A stretch of DNA of 64,000 nucleotides, taken from assembly GCA_019186985.1 (NCBI GenBank), contig JABARQ010000015.1, positions 29,096-93,095 of the forward strand, given 5' to 3'. The notes below the pieces were generated by a model. The model worked only from the letters and a program-made list of their open reading frames with translations, searched no databases and was not told where the DNA came from. Shown here in pieces: positions 1 to 9,400 of this stretch (position 1 is its first letter; every line of letters begins with the position of its first letter). The stretch is from Prosthecobacter sp. (GTDB lineage Bacteria > Verrucomicrobiota > Verrucomicrobiia > Verrucomicrobiales > Verrucomicrobiaceae). The translations under genes and the position numbers were made by a program.

Positions 1-204
1 TACGCCCGGACGTTGAGCGAATGGCATGTCAACTTCAACGCCAGGCTTCGGGAAGTGCGTGAGCTGGGCTTTGACGAGCCCTTCATCCGCAAGTGGAGCT
101 ATTACCTCAAGTACTGCGAATCCGCCTTTGCCATGCGTAACATCAGCGTCGTCCAGGCATCCTGGGCCCGGTACAGCCACCAGGTGATGCAGCCTGCCGC
201 CTGA
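1..204 (+). CDS. Cyclopropane-fatty-acyl-phospholipid synthase, C-terminal end (partial)
   Basis: The reading frame is open from the first base of the window and stops at 204, so only the last 67 residues are seen. The residues [12 protein letters not shown], then [16 protein letters not shown] and a closing VQ...S segment, match the C-terminal helix region of the CFA synthase family. In that family a Y-R-T-L-x-W motif and the pattern W-x-Y-Y-L-x-Y-C-E end the SAM-dependent methyltransferase domain. Family members transfer a methylene group from S-adenosylmethionine to unsaturated phospholipid acyl chains at the inner membrane. An in-frame TTG at 13 is not a credible start, because the similarity continues upstream of it. 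The gene heads a same-strand cluster with DUF1475, DUF1295 and a second methyltransferase of the same superfamily. The family call is fairly secure. The exact substrate cannot be judged from a fragment. Confidence 0.8.
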   Translation, partial: YARTLSEWHVNFNARLREVRELGFDEPFIRKWSYYLKYCESAFAMRNISVVQASWARYSHQVMQPAA

Positions 205-235
205 CCGGTCCGAAAGCGTCCCAACAGCACACGGC

Positions 236-574
236 ATGATCCTCATCCTGCGCCTTTTCTTCATGCTCATGCTTGCCTCCATGATCGGAGTCACCGGCTG
301 GGCCAGCCTGGAGTGCGCCTTGTGGAGGATTCCGGGGGAAGTGGCCTCGAATCCCTGGTTCATCGCCACGCTTGCAGACACCTGCTGGGCCTTCCTGACC
401 TTCTATGCCTGGCTCGCCTACAAGGAGACATCGTGGAGATCGCGGCTTGCCTGGCTGCTCGCGATCCTGGCCCTCGGAACCATGGCTGTCGCCGCCTACA
501 TGCTGCACCAGTTGTTCCAGGTGAATGCGAGCGCCGGCGTTGAGGAGGTTCTTCTCCGGAGGAAAAACTCGTGA
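236..574 (+). CDS. DUF1475 family membrane protein
   Basis: A 112-residue protein with three predicted membrane segments (about residues 3-22, 44-62 and 70-92). The central PWFIATLADTCWAFLTFYAW and the following YKETSW are characteristic of the DUF1475 family, which has no assigned biochemical function. The C-terminus ends with a short basic tail (LLRRKNS). The gene starts 31 bases after the CFA synthase stop. Its own stop codon overlaps the GTG start of the next gene (GTGA), so the two are probably translationally coupled. DUF1475 genes recur beside CFA synthase and DUF1295 genes in other bacteria, which suggests a role in membrane-lipid modification or its handling. That role is inferred only from context. 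Confidence 0.8.
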   Translation: MILILRLFFMLMLASMIGVTGWASLECALWRIPGEVASNPWFIATLADTCWAFLTFYAWLAYKETSWRSRLAWLLAILALGTMAVAAYMLHQLFQVNASAGVEEVLLRRKNS

Positions 575-1344
575 GCCTGCTGATTTCCGCCCTGATCCTG
601 GTCCTCATGTTTTTTGCGACCTGGCGGTTCAGCGTCCGCTCCGGCAACTATTCCTGGGTGGATGTCACCTGGGCGCTCAGCTTCACGCCCGCCGTGCTCT
701 GCCATGCCTGGCCCGCAGACGGCTGGGCGCCGCGGCGCTTCGCCATCGCCCTGATGATGTCCGCCTGGAGCCTGCGCCTTGGCCTGCATCTGTGGCGGCG
801 GGTCTCCCGTCACCATCCGCATGAAGATGCGCGCTATGCCGTGCTGCGGAAGCGATGGAAGGCGGATGTTCCAAGGGCCTTTCTGGTTTTCTTCCTGGCC
901 CAGGCATTCCTTGTCTGGCTGCTGCTGCTGCCGGCCCACCTGATCGCCAACCATGCAGGCAGCGGCTTCAGCCTGACGGAACTCGCAGGCCTGGCCGTGT
1001 GGTTCTTGGCGCTCATCGGTGAAGCCATCGCCGACCGGCAGCTTTCCTCCTTCAGCCGTGAGCCAGGCTCCACGAACCAAGTTTGCCGCAGGGGGCTGTG
1101 GCGCTGGAGCCGGCATCCCAACTACTTTTTCCAGTCACTGCTTTGGTGGGGGCTTTTCCTGATGGCGCTTCCGGCCCCCTGGGGCTGGGCCTCCATCGCC
1201 GCCCCGCTGGCCATGCTGCACTTCCTGCTGAACGTCACCGGCATTCCCCTGACGGAAAGGCTGTCCGTGGAAAAGCGTGGCGACGCCTACCGGGACTATC
1301 AGCGCACCACGAGCGCTTTTGTGCCCTGGTTTCCCAAGAGTTGA
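571..1344 (+). CDS. DUF1295 domain protein (steroid 5-alpha-reductase-like membrane enzyme)
   Basis: A 257-residue polytopic membrane protein with about six hydrophobic segments. The GTG start at 571 overlaps the DUF1475 stop. The signature is near the C-terminus: [20 protein letters not shown], followed by [16 protein letters not shown]. The RHPNY motif and the trailing R-x-x-x-Y-x-x-Y pattern are those of the DUF1295/steroid 5-alpha-reductase C-terminal superfamily. These enzymes reduce or methylate lipid-like substrates in the membrane using NADPH or SAM. The substrate is unknown here. The gene sits between two CFA-type methyltransferase genes, so a fatty-acyl or isoprenoid substrate is plausible but inferred. 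An ORF running from 1083 in another frame overlaps its end and is not a real start of the next gene. Confidence 0.85.
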   Translation: MSLLISALILVLMFFATWRFSVRSGNYSWVDVTWALSFTPAVLCHAWPADGWAPRRFAIALMMSAWSLRLGLHLWRRVSRHHPHEDARYAVLRKRWKADVPRAFLVFFLAQAFLVWLLLLPAHLIANHAGSGFSLTELAGLAVWFLALIGEAIADRQLSSFSREPGSTNQVCRRGLWRWSRHPNYFFQSLLWWGLFLMALPAPWGWASIAAPLAMLHFLLNVTGIPLTERLSVEKRGDAYRDYQRTTSAFVPWFPKS

Positions 1345-1364
1345 ACTCAACACATCCATGCCTC

Positions 1365-2405
1365 ATGCCTGACATCAACGCACTCCTCGCCAGGGACATC
1401 CTGCCTGACTTCCTGATCCGTATCGGCATCCGTCGGAGGCTGGCCTCGGTGCTGCGCAAGCACCGGCGGCCGGACATTGAAACGCAGCAGGCGGCCTTGA
1501 TGCAGCATGTGCACGGTCTGAAGGCCATGCCGGTCGCCATCGCCACCCAGGAGGCGAACGAGCAGCACTACGAGGTGCCCACACGTTTCTACCAGCTCTG
1601 CCTGGGGAAGCACCTGAAGTACAGCAGCGGCTGGTGGGACAAGGACGCGGAGACCCTGGACAAGTCGGAGGCGGCGATGCTGCGCCTGACCTGTGAAAGG
1701 GCGCAGATTGCGGACGGCCAGCGGATTCTGGAGCTTGGCTGCGGATGGGGATCCCTGTCGCTTTGGATGGCCGAGCATTATCCGCAGGCCAGGATCACCA
1801 GTGTTTCCAATTCCCGAACCCAGAAGCAGCACATCGACGCCGAGGCAGCACGAAGGGGGGTGTCAAACCTCGAGGTCATCACGGCCAACATGATTGAGTT
1901 CGAAGGCGTCGGCGAGGCCGTCTTCGACCGCTGCGTCTCGGTGGAGATGTTTGAGCACATGAAGAACTACCAGGAGTTGCTGCGCCGGGTTGCCCGCTGG
2001 CTGAAGCCCGGGGGCAGGCTGTTCGTGCACATCTTCACACACCGCGAACTGGCCTATCATTTTGAGGCGACCGGCGCATCCGACTGGATGGCCAGGTACT
2101 TTTTCACGGGCGGCCAGATGCCGAGCGACGACCTGCTGCTGCATTTCCAGGACGACCTCAGGATCGAGGACCACTGGTGTGTCAGCGGGCTTCACTACAG
2201 CCGCACGTCGGAGGCATGGCTGCGCAACATGGACGCCCACAAGGACGAGATCATGGCGCTGTTCCGCGAAACCTACGGCACGGATCAGGCCGTGAAATGG
2301 TGGAGCTACTGGCGCATCTTCTACATGGCCTGCGCCGAGCTCTGGGGATACAGGAATGGCGAGGAGTGGATCGTCAGCCACTACCGCTTCAGCAGGCCGG
2401 CATGA
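1365..2405 (+). CDS. CFA synthase / coclaurine-N-methyltransferase-like SAM methyltransferase
   Basis: A 346-residue class I SAM-dependent methyltransferase. After an N-terminal helical region comes [19 protein letters not shown] and YSSGWW, the entry motif of the CFA synthase/coclaurine N-methyltransferase group. SAM motif I is [16 protein letters not shown] (about residues 123-138). Further motifs are ISVSNSR-like ([10 protein letters not shown]), [12 protein letters not shown] and [13 protein letters not shown]. The ATG at 1365 is chosen because an upstream candidate at 1083 would overlap the DUF1295 gene by about 260 bases. The distance from the DUF1295 stop is 20 bases, so this is the last gene of the cluster. 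The C-terminal part ([18 protein letters not shown]) matches the CNMT-like subfamily better than classical CFA synthase. The natural substrate in bacteria is not known. Confidence 0.85.
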   Translation: MPDINALLARDILPDFLIRIGIRRRLASVLRKHRRPDIETQQAALMQHVHGLKAMPVAIATQEANEQHYEVPTRFYQLCLGKHLKYSSGWWDKDAETLDKSEAAMLRLTCERAQIADGQRILELGCGWGSLSLWMAEHYPQARITSVSNSRTQKQHIDAEAARRGVSNLEVITANMIEFEGVGEAVFDRCVSVEMFEHMKNYQELLRRVARWLKPGGRLFVHIFTHRELAYHFEATGASDWMARYFFTGGQMPSDDLLLHFQDDLRIEDHWCVSGLHYSRTSEAWLRNMDAHKDEIMALFRETYGTDQAVKWWSYWRIFYMACAELWGYRNGEEWIVSHYRFSRPA

Positions 2406-2419
2406 CGACGACATGAATA

Positions 2420-2447
2420 GGGCAGGCGCGGAGACCCACGCCTGCCC
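2420..2447. terminator. Hairpin between convergent genes
   Basis: A perfect 9-base-pair inverted repeat, GGGCAGGCG (2420-2428) and CGCCTGCCC (2439-2447), with a 10-base loop. It lies in the 69-base gap between the convergent methyltransferase gene and hpf. There is no T-run on either side, so it would be a bidirectional, possibly factor-assisted terminator rather than a textbook intrinsic one. Confidence 0.6.
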
Positions 2448-2474
2448 AGGCTTTGAGAGGATGTGTGTAGCGGC

Positions 2475-3062
2475 TTAGTTCCTGTCCTCGGGCTCGATCA
2501 GGCCGTAGTCGCCGTCCTTGCGGCGGTACAGGATGGCAAGCCTGTCGGATTTCTGGTCATGGAAGACGACGAAGGGGCGGTCGCTCAGCTCCAGGTCCAT
2601 GATGGCCTCGTCGGCGTAGAGCGGACGCACCTTGTACTTCTCGTGGTGGACGTAGGACGGGTCGACATGCTCCTCCTCGGTGGTGTGGAGCACCTCGGCG
2701 TGGAAAACCTTTTCCTCGATGTGGCGGATGCTGCCCTCCTTGCGCGGACGATGGCTCTTGAGGAGGCGGGTCTTGTACTTCCGCATCCTGCGGGCGATCT
2801 TGGCGATGGACTCGTCGATGGAGGCATAGATGTCCTCAGTGGTGCTCTTCACCTCAATCACGATGTGGTCGGCGCAGAAGAGGATGATCTCGGCGATCTG
2901 ACGATGGCCCTGGACATCCAGGATGACCTTGGCCTCGATGATGCGCGGATAGTCGAGGTGGAGGCTCTCGACCTTCTTGTGGGCGTAGTCACGGATGGCT
3001 TCGGTGATTTCGACGTGTCGTCCGGTGACGACGATGGGCAGGTTGACGTTGTGCTTTTGCAT
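2475..3062 (-). CDS. hpf: Long-form ribosome hibernation promoting factor
   Basis: A 195-residue protein with two domains. The N-terminal S30AE fold (residues 8-110) carries VVTGRHVEITEAIRDYAHKK and AEIILFCADHIVIEVKS, plus the conserved D-I-Y-A-S-I-D segment followed by a basic helix (ARRMRKYKTRLL). The C-terminal S30AE-C domain (about 135-195) has the characteristic KVRPLYADEAIMDLEL, FVVFHDQKSDRLAILYRRKDG and G-L-I-E-P ending. The combination is the long HPF, which dimerises and joins two 70S ribosomes into inactive 100S particles in stationary phase or starvation. The gene is the last of the kdsA-lpt operon, 54 bases after lptB. The same neighbourhood is known in Proteobacteria, where rpoN usually lies between lptB and hpf; here it does not. 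A strong ribosome-binding site precedes the start. Confidence 0.95.
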   Translation of the reverse strand: MQKHNVNLPIVVTGRHVEITEAIRDYAHKKVESLHLDYPRIIEAKVILDVQGHRQIAEIILFCADHIVIEVKSTTEDIYASIDESIAKIARRMRKYKTRLLKSHRPRKEGSIRHIEEKVFHAEVLHTTEEEHVDPSYVHHEKYKVRPLYADEAIMDLELSDRPFVVFHDQKSDRLAILYRRKDGDYGLIEPEDRN

Positions 3063-3070
3063 TTTGGGTT

Positions 3071-3078
3071 TCCTCCTT
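3071..3078 (-). promoter_or_regulatory. Strong Shine-Dalgarno site of hpf
   Basis: On the minus strand AAGGAGGA lies 8 bases upstream of the hpf ATG, an almost perfect anti-16S match at ideal spacing. Most other genes in the window have weak or no such site. It fixes the hpf start and suggests efficient translation of this ribosome-inactivating factor. Confidence 0.8.
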
Positions 3079-3116
3079 GGTTGGGGGGTGATTGTTGGCT
3101 GGGGGGCGCGGTCCGG

Positions 3117-4028
<912 letters not shown>

Positions 4029-5029
4029 TGAGGATGACGGTACGCGGGCGGCCGTTGGTGGACAGGCGGCCTTCCTTGTCGAAGACCATGGTGGTGTCCG
4101 CCGTGGTGGCGATGTGAAGCACGTTGCCTTTCTGAACCTGGGGATAGTCGCTCAGGGTGATGTTGCGGGTGCTCCCGTCATATTCGAGGCGCCTGCAACG
4201 CCCCTGCTGGACATCGCCCTCCAGGCTGCGCTTTTCAATGATGACCATGGGCCCGCGCGCAATGGCCTTGCGGATGGGCGGTGCCTTGTCCTCCTTCTTC
4301 CCCTTTCCGGCACCCGTGGCGATGATGGGATCCTGCCGCGGAGCGGCCTTGGGCCTGTCCGCCCCTTTTTTGGACTTTTCCTCGTCCTCCTTGATCATGT
4401 GGACCTCCAGCTCCTCGCATTCAATGTAGAAGTCGGGATGACGGGCCTTGACGTGGCCGGAGTAGATGAAGACGGCGTTGTTCAGGTCGAAGTCGCTCCG
4501 GTCCGCCTCGATGATGACGTTGGGCGTGCCCCGGGCTGCGTCGATGGACGCGGCTCCGAGTGGCTGCAGGGCGCCGGGCACGGGTCCTGAAGGCGCGGCA
4601 GGCGGCTGGTCCTGAACCTTCGGCGTGGAAGCCGGGGGAGAGGAGGCAGCGGCACCTTCTGCGGGCTGCCCGCCGCTCAGCAACCCCTGAACCTGGGGAG
4701 CCATGCTGCCCACGGCGGCCTTGGCAGCCTCCAGGGCTTGCTGACGTTTTTCGGGGGACTGGACGGCGGCCTTGGCGGCGTCCGTGACACCCGGGGGGAG
4801 GTTTTTGATCAGCTCCCTGGCCTTGGACCTGGCCTGGTCCAGTTCTCCGCTGCTTTGCGCCTGACGAAGCCGGTCAGCGGCCTCCTGGAGCTGCTTCTTG
4901 GAATCACCGCCCGCATTCGGCACATTCAGCCGGCTGGCACCCTGCCCATGGGCGGAAGCCACCCAGGCAAGCGCCGGCAGAAGGATGAATCGGATTGTTT
5001 TCATGTCATTTGGACGCCCGGGGGGCGGG

Positions 5030-5539
5030 TTAGTCATTCTTCCTGCTGGTCTCGTTCGAGACTGCGCCGGTGTCAAAGATCAATGTTCGTACCCGACCAG
5101 TCATGGACCCCATGGAGGTGCGTGAATCAAACACCATGGAGTCACCGGACGTTTCAAAATCAGCGCGGCTCACGGTGCTGCGCGTGTCACTGCGCAGAAT
5201 GCGGTCCTGCAGATAGAAAAAGGCCTCGGGCAGGGCCACTGTCATGTTTTGTGCGGGATTCCTGGCAAGGAGGTCGATGACCACGGATTCCGCCCTGAGG
5301 CGTTGTTCATCCAGCCGGACCACCGTCTCGGCGCGCATTTCGGAGGATTTTCTGCCCTGGCGGTCAAAGGATGGAATGACCACCCCGCGATTGACGAAAC
5401 CCGCCGGGATCATCCTGCCAAAGGTCGCCAGTTCATCCTCAGGAGCGGAGCTCTGGGCAAGCAGGACGCCGACAGAAAGGCATGCGGAGGCCAGAAAGAA
5501 CCTGAAGTTGCGTGGGGGAAAATAAGGGAACCACCTCAT
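5030..5539 (-). CDS. Putative LptC-like periplasmic protein
   Basis: A 169-residue protein starting at 5539, where a signal or anchor segment appears (FFLASACLSVGVLLAQ). The longer in-frame ORF reaching 5899 runs antisense-like through kdsA and is not used. The start lies one base after the kdsA stop, and the stop is 25 bases before the lptA-like start, so the gene is embedded in the LPS operon. Internal beta-rich stretches (KSSEMRAETVVRLDEQRLRA, SMTGRVRTLIFDTGA) resemble OstA/LptC-type folds, where alternating strands contain M-x-x-x-x-x-V and R-x-x-x-L patterns. The name LptC is inferred mainly from gene order kdsA-x-lptA-lptB; sequence similarity by eye is weak. It could instead be a lineage-specific accessory factor. 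Confidence 0.5.
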   Translation of the reverse strand: MRWFPYFPPRNFRFFLASACLSVGVLLAQSSAPEDELATFGRMIPAGFVNRGVVIPSFDRQGRKSSEMRAETVVRLDEQRLRAESVVIDLLARNPAQNMTVALPEAFFYLQDRILRSDTRSTVSRADFETSGDSMVFDSRTSMGSMTGRVRTLIFDTGAVSNETSRKND

Positions 5540-5540
5540 G

Positions 5541-6371
5541 TCAGGACGCGTGCTGGACGAGGGCATGGATTTTACGAAGCTGTTCGAGAACGGAGGCGAG
5601 CTCTGGGAGAGGAATCTGGTTGGGGCCGTCAGACAAGGCCTTGGAAGGGTCAGGATGCGTCTCCATGAACACCCCGTCGCAGCCGGCGGCCACGGCGGCC
5701 CGGGCAAGGACGGGGGCCAGCCTGCCGTCACCTCCGGTCGCCGTGCCAAGGCCGCCTGGTCTCTGAACGGAATGGGTGGCATCAAAGATGACCCGGTAGC
5801 CCAGCTCACGCATCCAATGGAGGGAACGCATGTCGGCGACCAGGTTCTGATAACCAAAAGTTGTGCCGCGTTCGGTGAACAGGAAGTTCTGGCAGCCAAC
5901 GGAACGGAGCTTCTCAGCGATGTTCTTCACATCCCAGGGCGCCATGAACTGGCCTTTTTTGACATTCACGGCGCGGCCGGTTTCACCCGCCGCAAGGATC
6001 AGGTCGGTCTGGCGGCTCAGAAAGGCCGGGATTTGCAGAAGATCAATGTACTCGGCGGCGACACGGGCCTCCTGCTCCGTGTGAATGTCCGTGGTGACGG
6101 GAACGCCCAGCCTGTCCCCCACCTGGCGAAGCAGCTTGCAGCCGGCATGAACCCCGACACCCCGGTAGGAAGAGCCCGCACTGCGGTTGGCCTTGTCATA
6201 GGAAGCCTTGAAAATCCACTTCAGACGCAGGCTGTGGGCGATGACACCCAGGCGTTCGGCCACCTCCCAGATGAAGTCATCACTCTCGATGACGCAGGGA
6301 CCTAGGATGAAAAGAGGCTCGGAACCGTCTACCGACACCGTGCCGACCTGAACCACCGGAAGCGAAAACAT
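5541..6371 (-). CDS. kdsA: 3-deoxy-8-phosphooctulonate synthase (Kdo-8-P synthase)
   Basis: A 276-residue enzyme that condenses phosphoenolpyruvate with D-arabinose 5-phosphate to give Kdo-8-phosphate, the first committed step to the Kdo of the LPS inner core. The family motifs are all present: GPCVIES, FKASYDKANRSAGSS, VTTDIHTEQEA, ERGTTFGYQNLVADMRSL, FDATHSVQRPGG and ETHPDPSKALSDGPNQ. The cysteine in GPCVIES, with the histidine in DATHS, the glutamate in METHP and the aspartate in LSDGPN, matches the metal-dependent class. E. coli-type enzymes have asparagine at the cysteine position. The start at 6371 is preferred to 6389, because the latter falls inside a terminator hairpin. This is the first gene of the LPS operon. 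Confidence 0.95.
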   Translation of the reverse strand: MFSLPVVQVGTVSVDGSEPLFILGPCVIESDDFIWEVAERLGVIAHSLRLKWIFKASYDKANRSAGSSYRGVGVHAGCKLLRQVGDRLGVPVTTDIHTEQEARVAAEYIDLLQIPAFLSRQTDLILAAGETGRAVNVKKGQFMAPWDVKNIAEKLRSVGCQNFLFTERGTTFGYQNLVADMRSLHWMRELGYRVIFDATHSVQRPGGLGTATGGDGRLAPVLARAAVAAGCDGVFMETHPDPSKALSDGPNQIPLPELASVLEQLRKIHALVQHAS

Positions 6372-6375
6372 GCGT

Positions 6376-6410
6376 AAAAAAGCTGCCACGCCCGCTTCAT
6401 GCAGGGCGTG
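6376..6410 (-). terminator. Intrinsic-type terminator of the giant gene, abutting kdsA
   Basis: Read on the minus strand, a perfect 7-base-pair hairpin (CACGCCC, 10-base loop, GGGCGTG; 6410 to 6387) is followed after five bases by TTTTTT (6381-6376). It lies about 75 bases after the stop of the giant gene and ends only four bases before the kdsA ATG. It could terminate the giant transcript. Any read-through into kdsA would pass the structure, so kdsA may depend on its own promoter in 6411-6484 or on attenuation. Confidence 0.65.
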
Positions 6411-6484
6411 ACAGGGATGCTAGCGGGAGATGCCCGGCTGACAACCGCCAACCAAGGCAAACCGCATTTTGACCGGGAACCGGA

Positions 6485-9400
6485 TCAGGGACCCACGGGG
6501 GCCAGAATGACCATGCCCGAGAGCCGCGGGGTGTCCTTGGTGGTCGTGGCGGGCGTGCCGCCAGAGGCAGGCTGCGGGAGCTGGTCGTTGAGGAAGTAGC
6601 CCATGCCCACGAGGCTGGTTCCACCTCCGACCAGCCTTTCGCGGATGATCAGTCCCTGGTAGGTCACAGGCCGTTTCACCGGATTTGGCTTCTGACCAGC
6701 GACAGGGTTGTTGTCGACCAGTTCAAACTTGCCGCTGAAGGCACCGGACGCCGCCGTCGCCGTAAGCGTGGTTCCCGCCGTGTTCACGGTGGTCGTCTTC
6801 TTCGGCACGGTGACCTTGCTGGCGGCACCGATGCTGATGACGACATTGGGGTTGGTACCGGTCACGATGTCATCTTCGCCATCCTCGAGGAAGGTGAGCT
6901 CCGCGTTGTTGGAGCCCGGATCCACACCAAGCAGGACCTTGGTGTCGGTCTTCGCAGGAGCAATGTAGCGGCCACCCACGACGGTGAGGACAACCGGTGT
7001 CGTGACCGAGGTGGCTGGAACACCGGAGATGACCTGCGTGGAACCAAAGCCGGCGCGGTAGACGCGTGCCTTGGTGGCGGCGGCGGGGTCAGGCGGACGG
7101 ACATGGGAGACGACCCCGGTGACATCATTGTCCGTGTCATTCGGAGTGCTGCGCGTGTCAATCAACAGGGTTTCAATGACCGGTGTGGCCGGATCATCGC
7201 TGAGGATCGACCCCTTGGTGGTGGTCTTGTAGAGGACCTGGAACAGGAACATCTGGCCCGACGGGCCGACAAAGGAGCTTGCCGTCAGCGTCTCACCATC
7301 GGCAGTGCGTCCGGCAAGCTTGCAATTGCCGGAGCTTTCAACCTTGCCTGAGGCATAACCAGCGCCCTGCGGCACATCGGTGTTGGCGACCAGGGAGCTG
7401 GCGTCCGGCAGGCCGAAGGCGATGTTGTAAAGGCCCAGGTATTCGGTCGGCACGGCCGAGATGTTGGCCACGGCCTTGGCAGCCCAGCCGTTTCTCCAGC
7501 CGGTAAACGCCACCGAGGAGGCTCCGCTGGTGATGGTGGCATTTGTGATCAGCACGGAGGGAGGAGCCTTCACCGCAGGAGGCAGGACATCGGCCGAGGG
7601 AGTGATGCCAAGGTCGAACTCAACCGTGACCGCAGGTTCGGTCTTGGTGGCCGGGACCACGAAGGAGCCGGAGGGAGCCTCAAGCAGCGTCCCCGAAGCA
7701 TCCACGTTCATGGCAAGCTCGCCCTTGAAGGAGCGGCTTGTGCCTGAGCCGAGGGTCAGCTTGCCAGAGAAGAGGCCAAGGCTGGTGACCGTCATCTCAA
7801 AGCGACCGCCCAGGTTGCCATTGAGGGCTGAGCTGCGGGCGACAGGACCGGCGAAGTTTCCGGCAACACCGGCAGGCACGTCGAAGATCTGCAGGGTGGA
7901 GGTCACCTTGTTCGAATCCCCGGCCTGATTGGTGGCCCAGGTGATGATTGAATAAATGCCAGCCTTGGTCGGACGTCCGCTGATGACCCCCGTGGCCTTG
8001 TTGAAGGTGAGGCCGGCAGGCATCTTGGACGAGGTGCTGAAGGTCACCGCCGTCTTGTTCCTGTCGCCGGCCAGGGTGACTGCGTCGCTGTAATAACCGC
8101 CGATGACACCGGGTTTGAAGGCGGCCGGAGTGGTGTTCTCAGGGGCCGTGTCATAGACACGCACATCGTAGAAGCAGCCCGCGACCTCGGTGTTGTCAGA
8201 ACCCTTGACCTTGCAGACATAAAGGCCGTCGTCGGCCATCACGGCGTTGCCGACCCTCAGGGTGGCCAGGGCGGCACCCGTGTATTCGGCACCGACAAAC
8301 CTTGAGTCATTCGTGGGGATCGGAGTGTCCACGGCAACGATGACATCCTGGTCAGGAGCACCATCCTCACCAGGAATGGTCTGGGTTTCAAAGGTGCGGC
8401 GGAACCACTTGTAGGTGGCGCTGCTCTTGGCGTTTTTACCGACGTTGGCCGTCAGGGTGAAGCTCGTCGCGTTCTTGAAGACCGGCAGCAGCCTTGTGGT
8501 GTTGTCCACAACGATGACATCAGCGGGCCCGGCCGTCTTCTTGGTGCTGGTCGAGTTTGAAACCTCACAGGTGTAGACCCCTCCATGGGTCATGGAGACC
8601 GGGTCCATTGTGTAGGTGGCTGAAGTCGCTCCGGTGACAGGCTTGCCGTCCTTTTTCCAGGCATACTTGAGAGTCGGGCGTCCGCTTGCGACCACGTTCA
8701 TGGCAAGCGAAGCGCCGGCCAGGACGGTGCGTGCGGACACGGTGGAGGAATCGATGACAGGCACCGGGCTGAGGACAGGCAGGCTGACCGAGTTGCTGTC
8801 CGCCGAGTTCACGTTGTTGGTGACACGGCAGAAGTAGACATCCGGCACCGGCAGGATGGCTGAATTGGTAACCTTCAGCGTGGCGCTGTTCGAGTCGGGG
8901 ATCTCCGTGCCGTTCCTGAACCACCTGTAAGTCAGCGGTGCGTCTCCATTCGCAGTCACGGAGAAGGTGATGGTCTCACCCTGGTAGGTGTTGCCCGGAT
9001 AACGGGTCCGGGTGGCGACCACGTTGGCGACAGCCTTGCGGACCGAGAGGATCGCAGGGTTGCTGGTGACGCTGAGGCTCTCATTCACCGTGGAAATGAA
9101 GCGGCAGGCATACTGTCCATCCTCGGCCTCGGTGATCTCCTCCAGCGTGAACGAGCTGGTGAACCTGTTGCTCTGGTCGACAACAGCCGTGGCCGGCCCG
9201 GTCTGCAAGGGCACCTCGGTGCCGCCATCCACCCTCAGCCACACGGCGGTGTAAGGGCCGGGGCCGGTGACCGTGGAGGTGAATGTGGTGGACGAAGGAG
9301 CACCCGGGAGGCTGGGGTCGACCGTGCGGGATGTCGGCTGCCCGGAGGCGAGGATGATCGGCGTGTCGTTGACGTTCACCGTCACCGCGCTGCTGGTGAC

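Noticed and set aside
1083..1364. Upstream extension of the second CFA-like methyltransferase
   Set aside because: It overlaps the DUF1295 gene by about 260 bases and its translation has no similarity to the family.
8565..8924. Additional overlapping minus-strand frame within the Ig region of the giant gene
   Set aside because: It is a shifted-frame shadow of the giant gene. The main frame keeps W and Y-x-C Ig core residues through this region.
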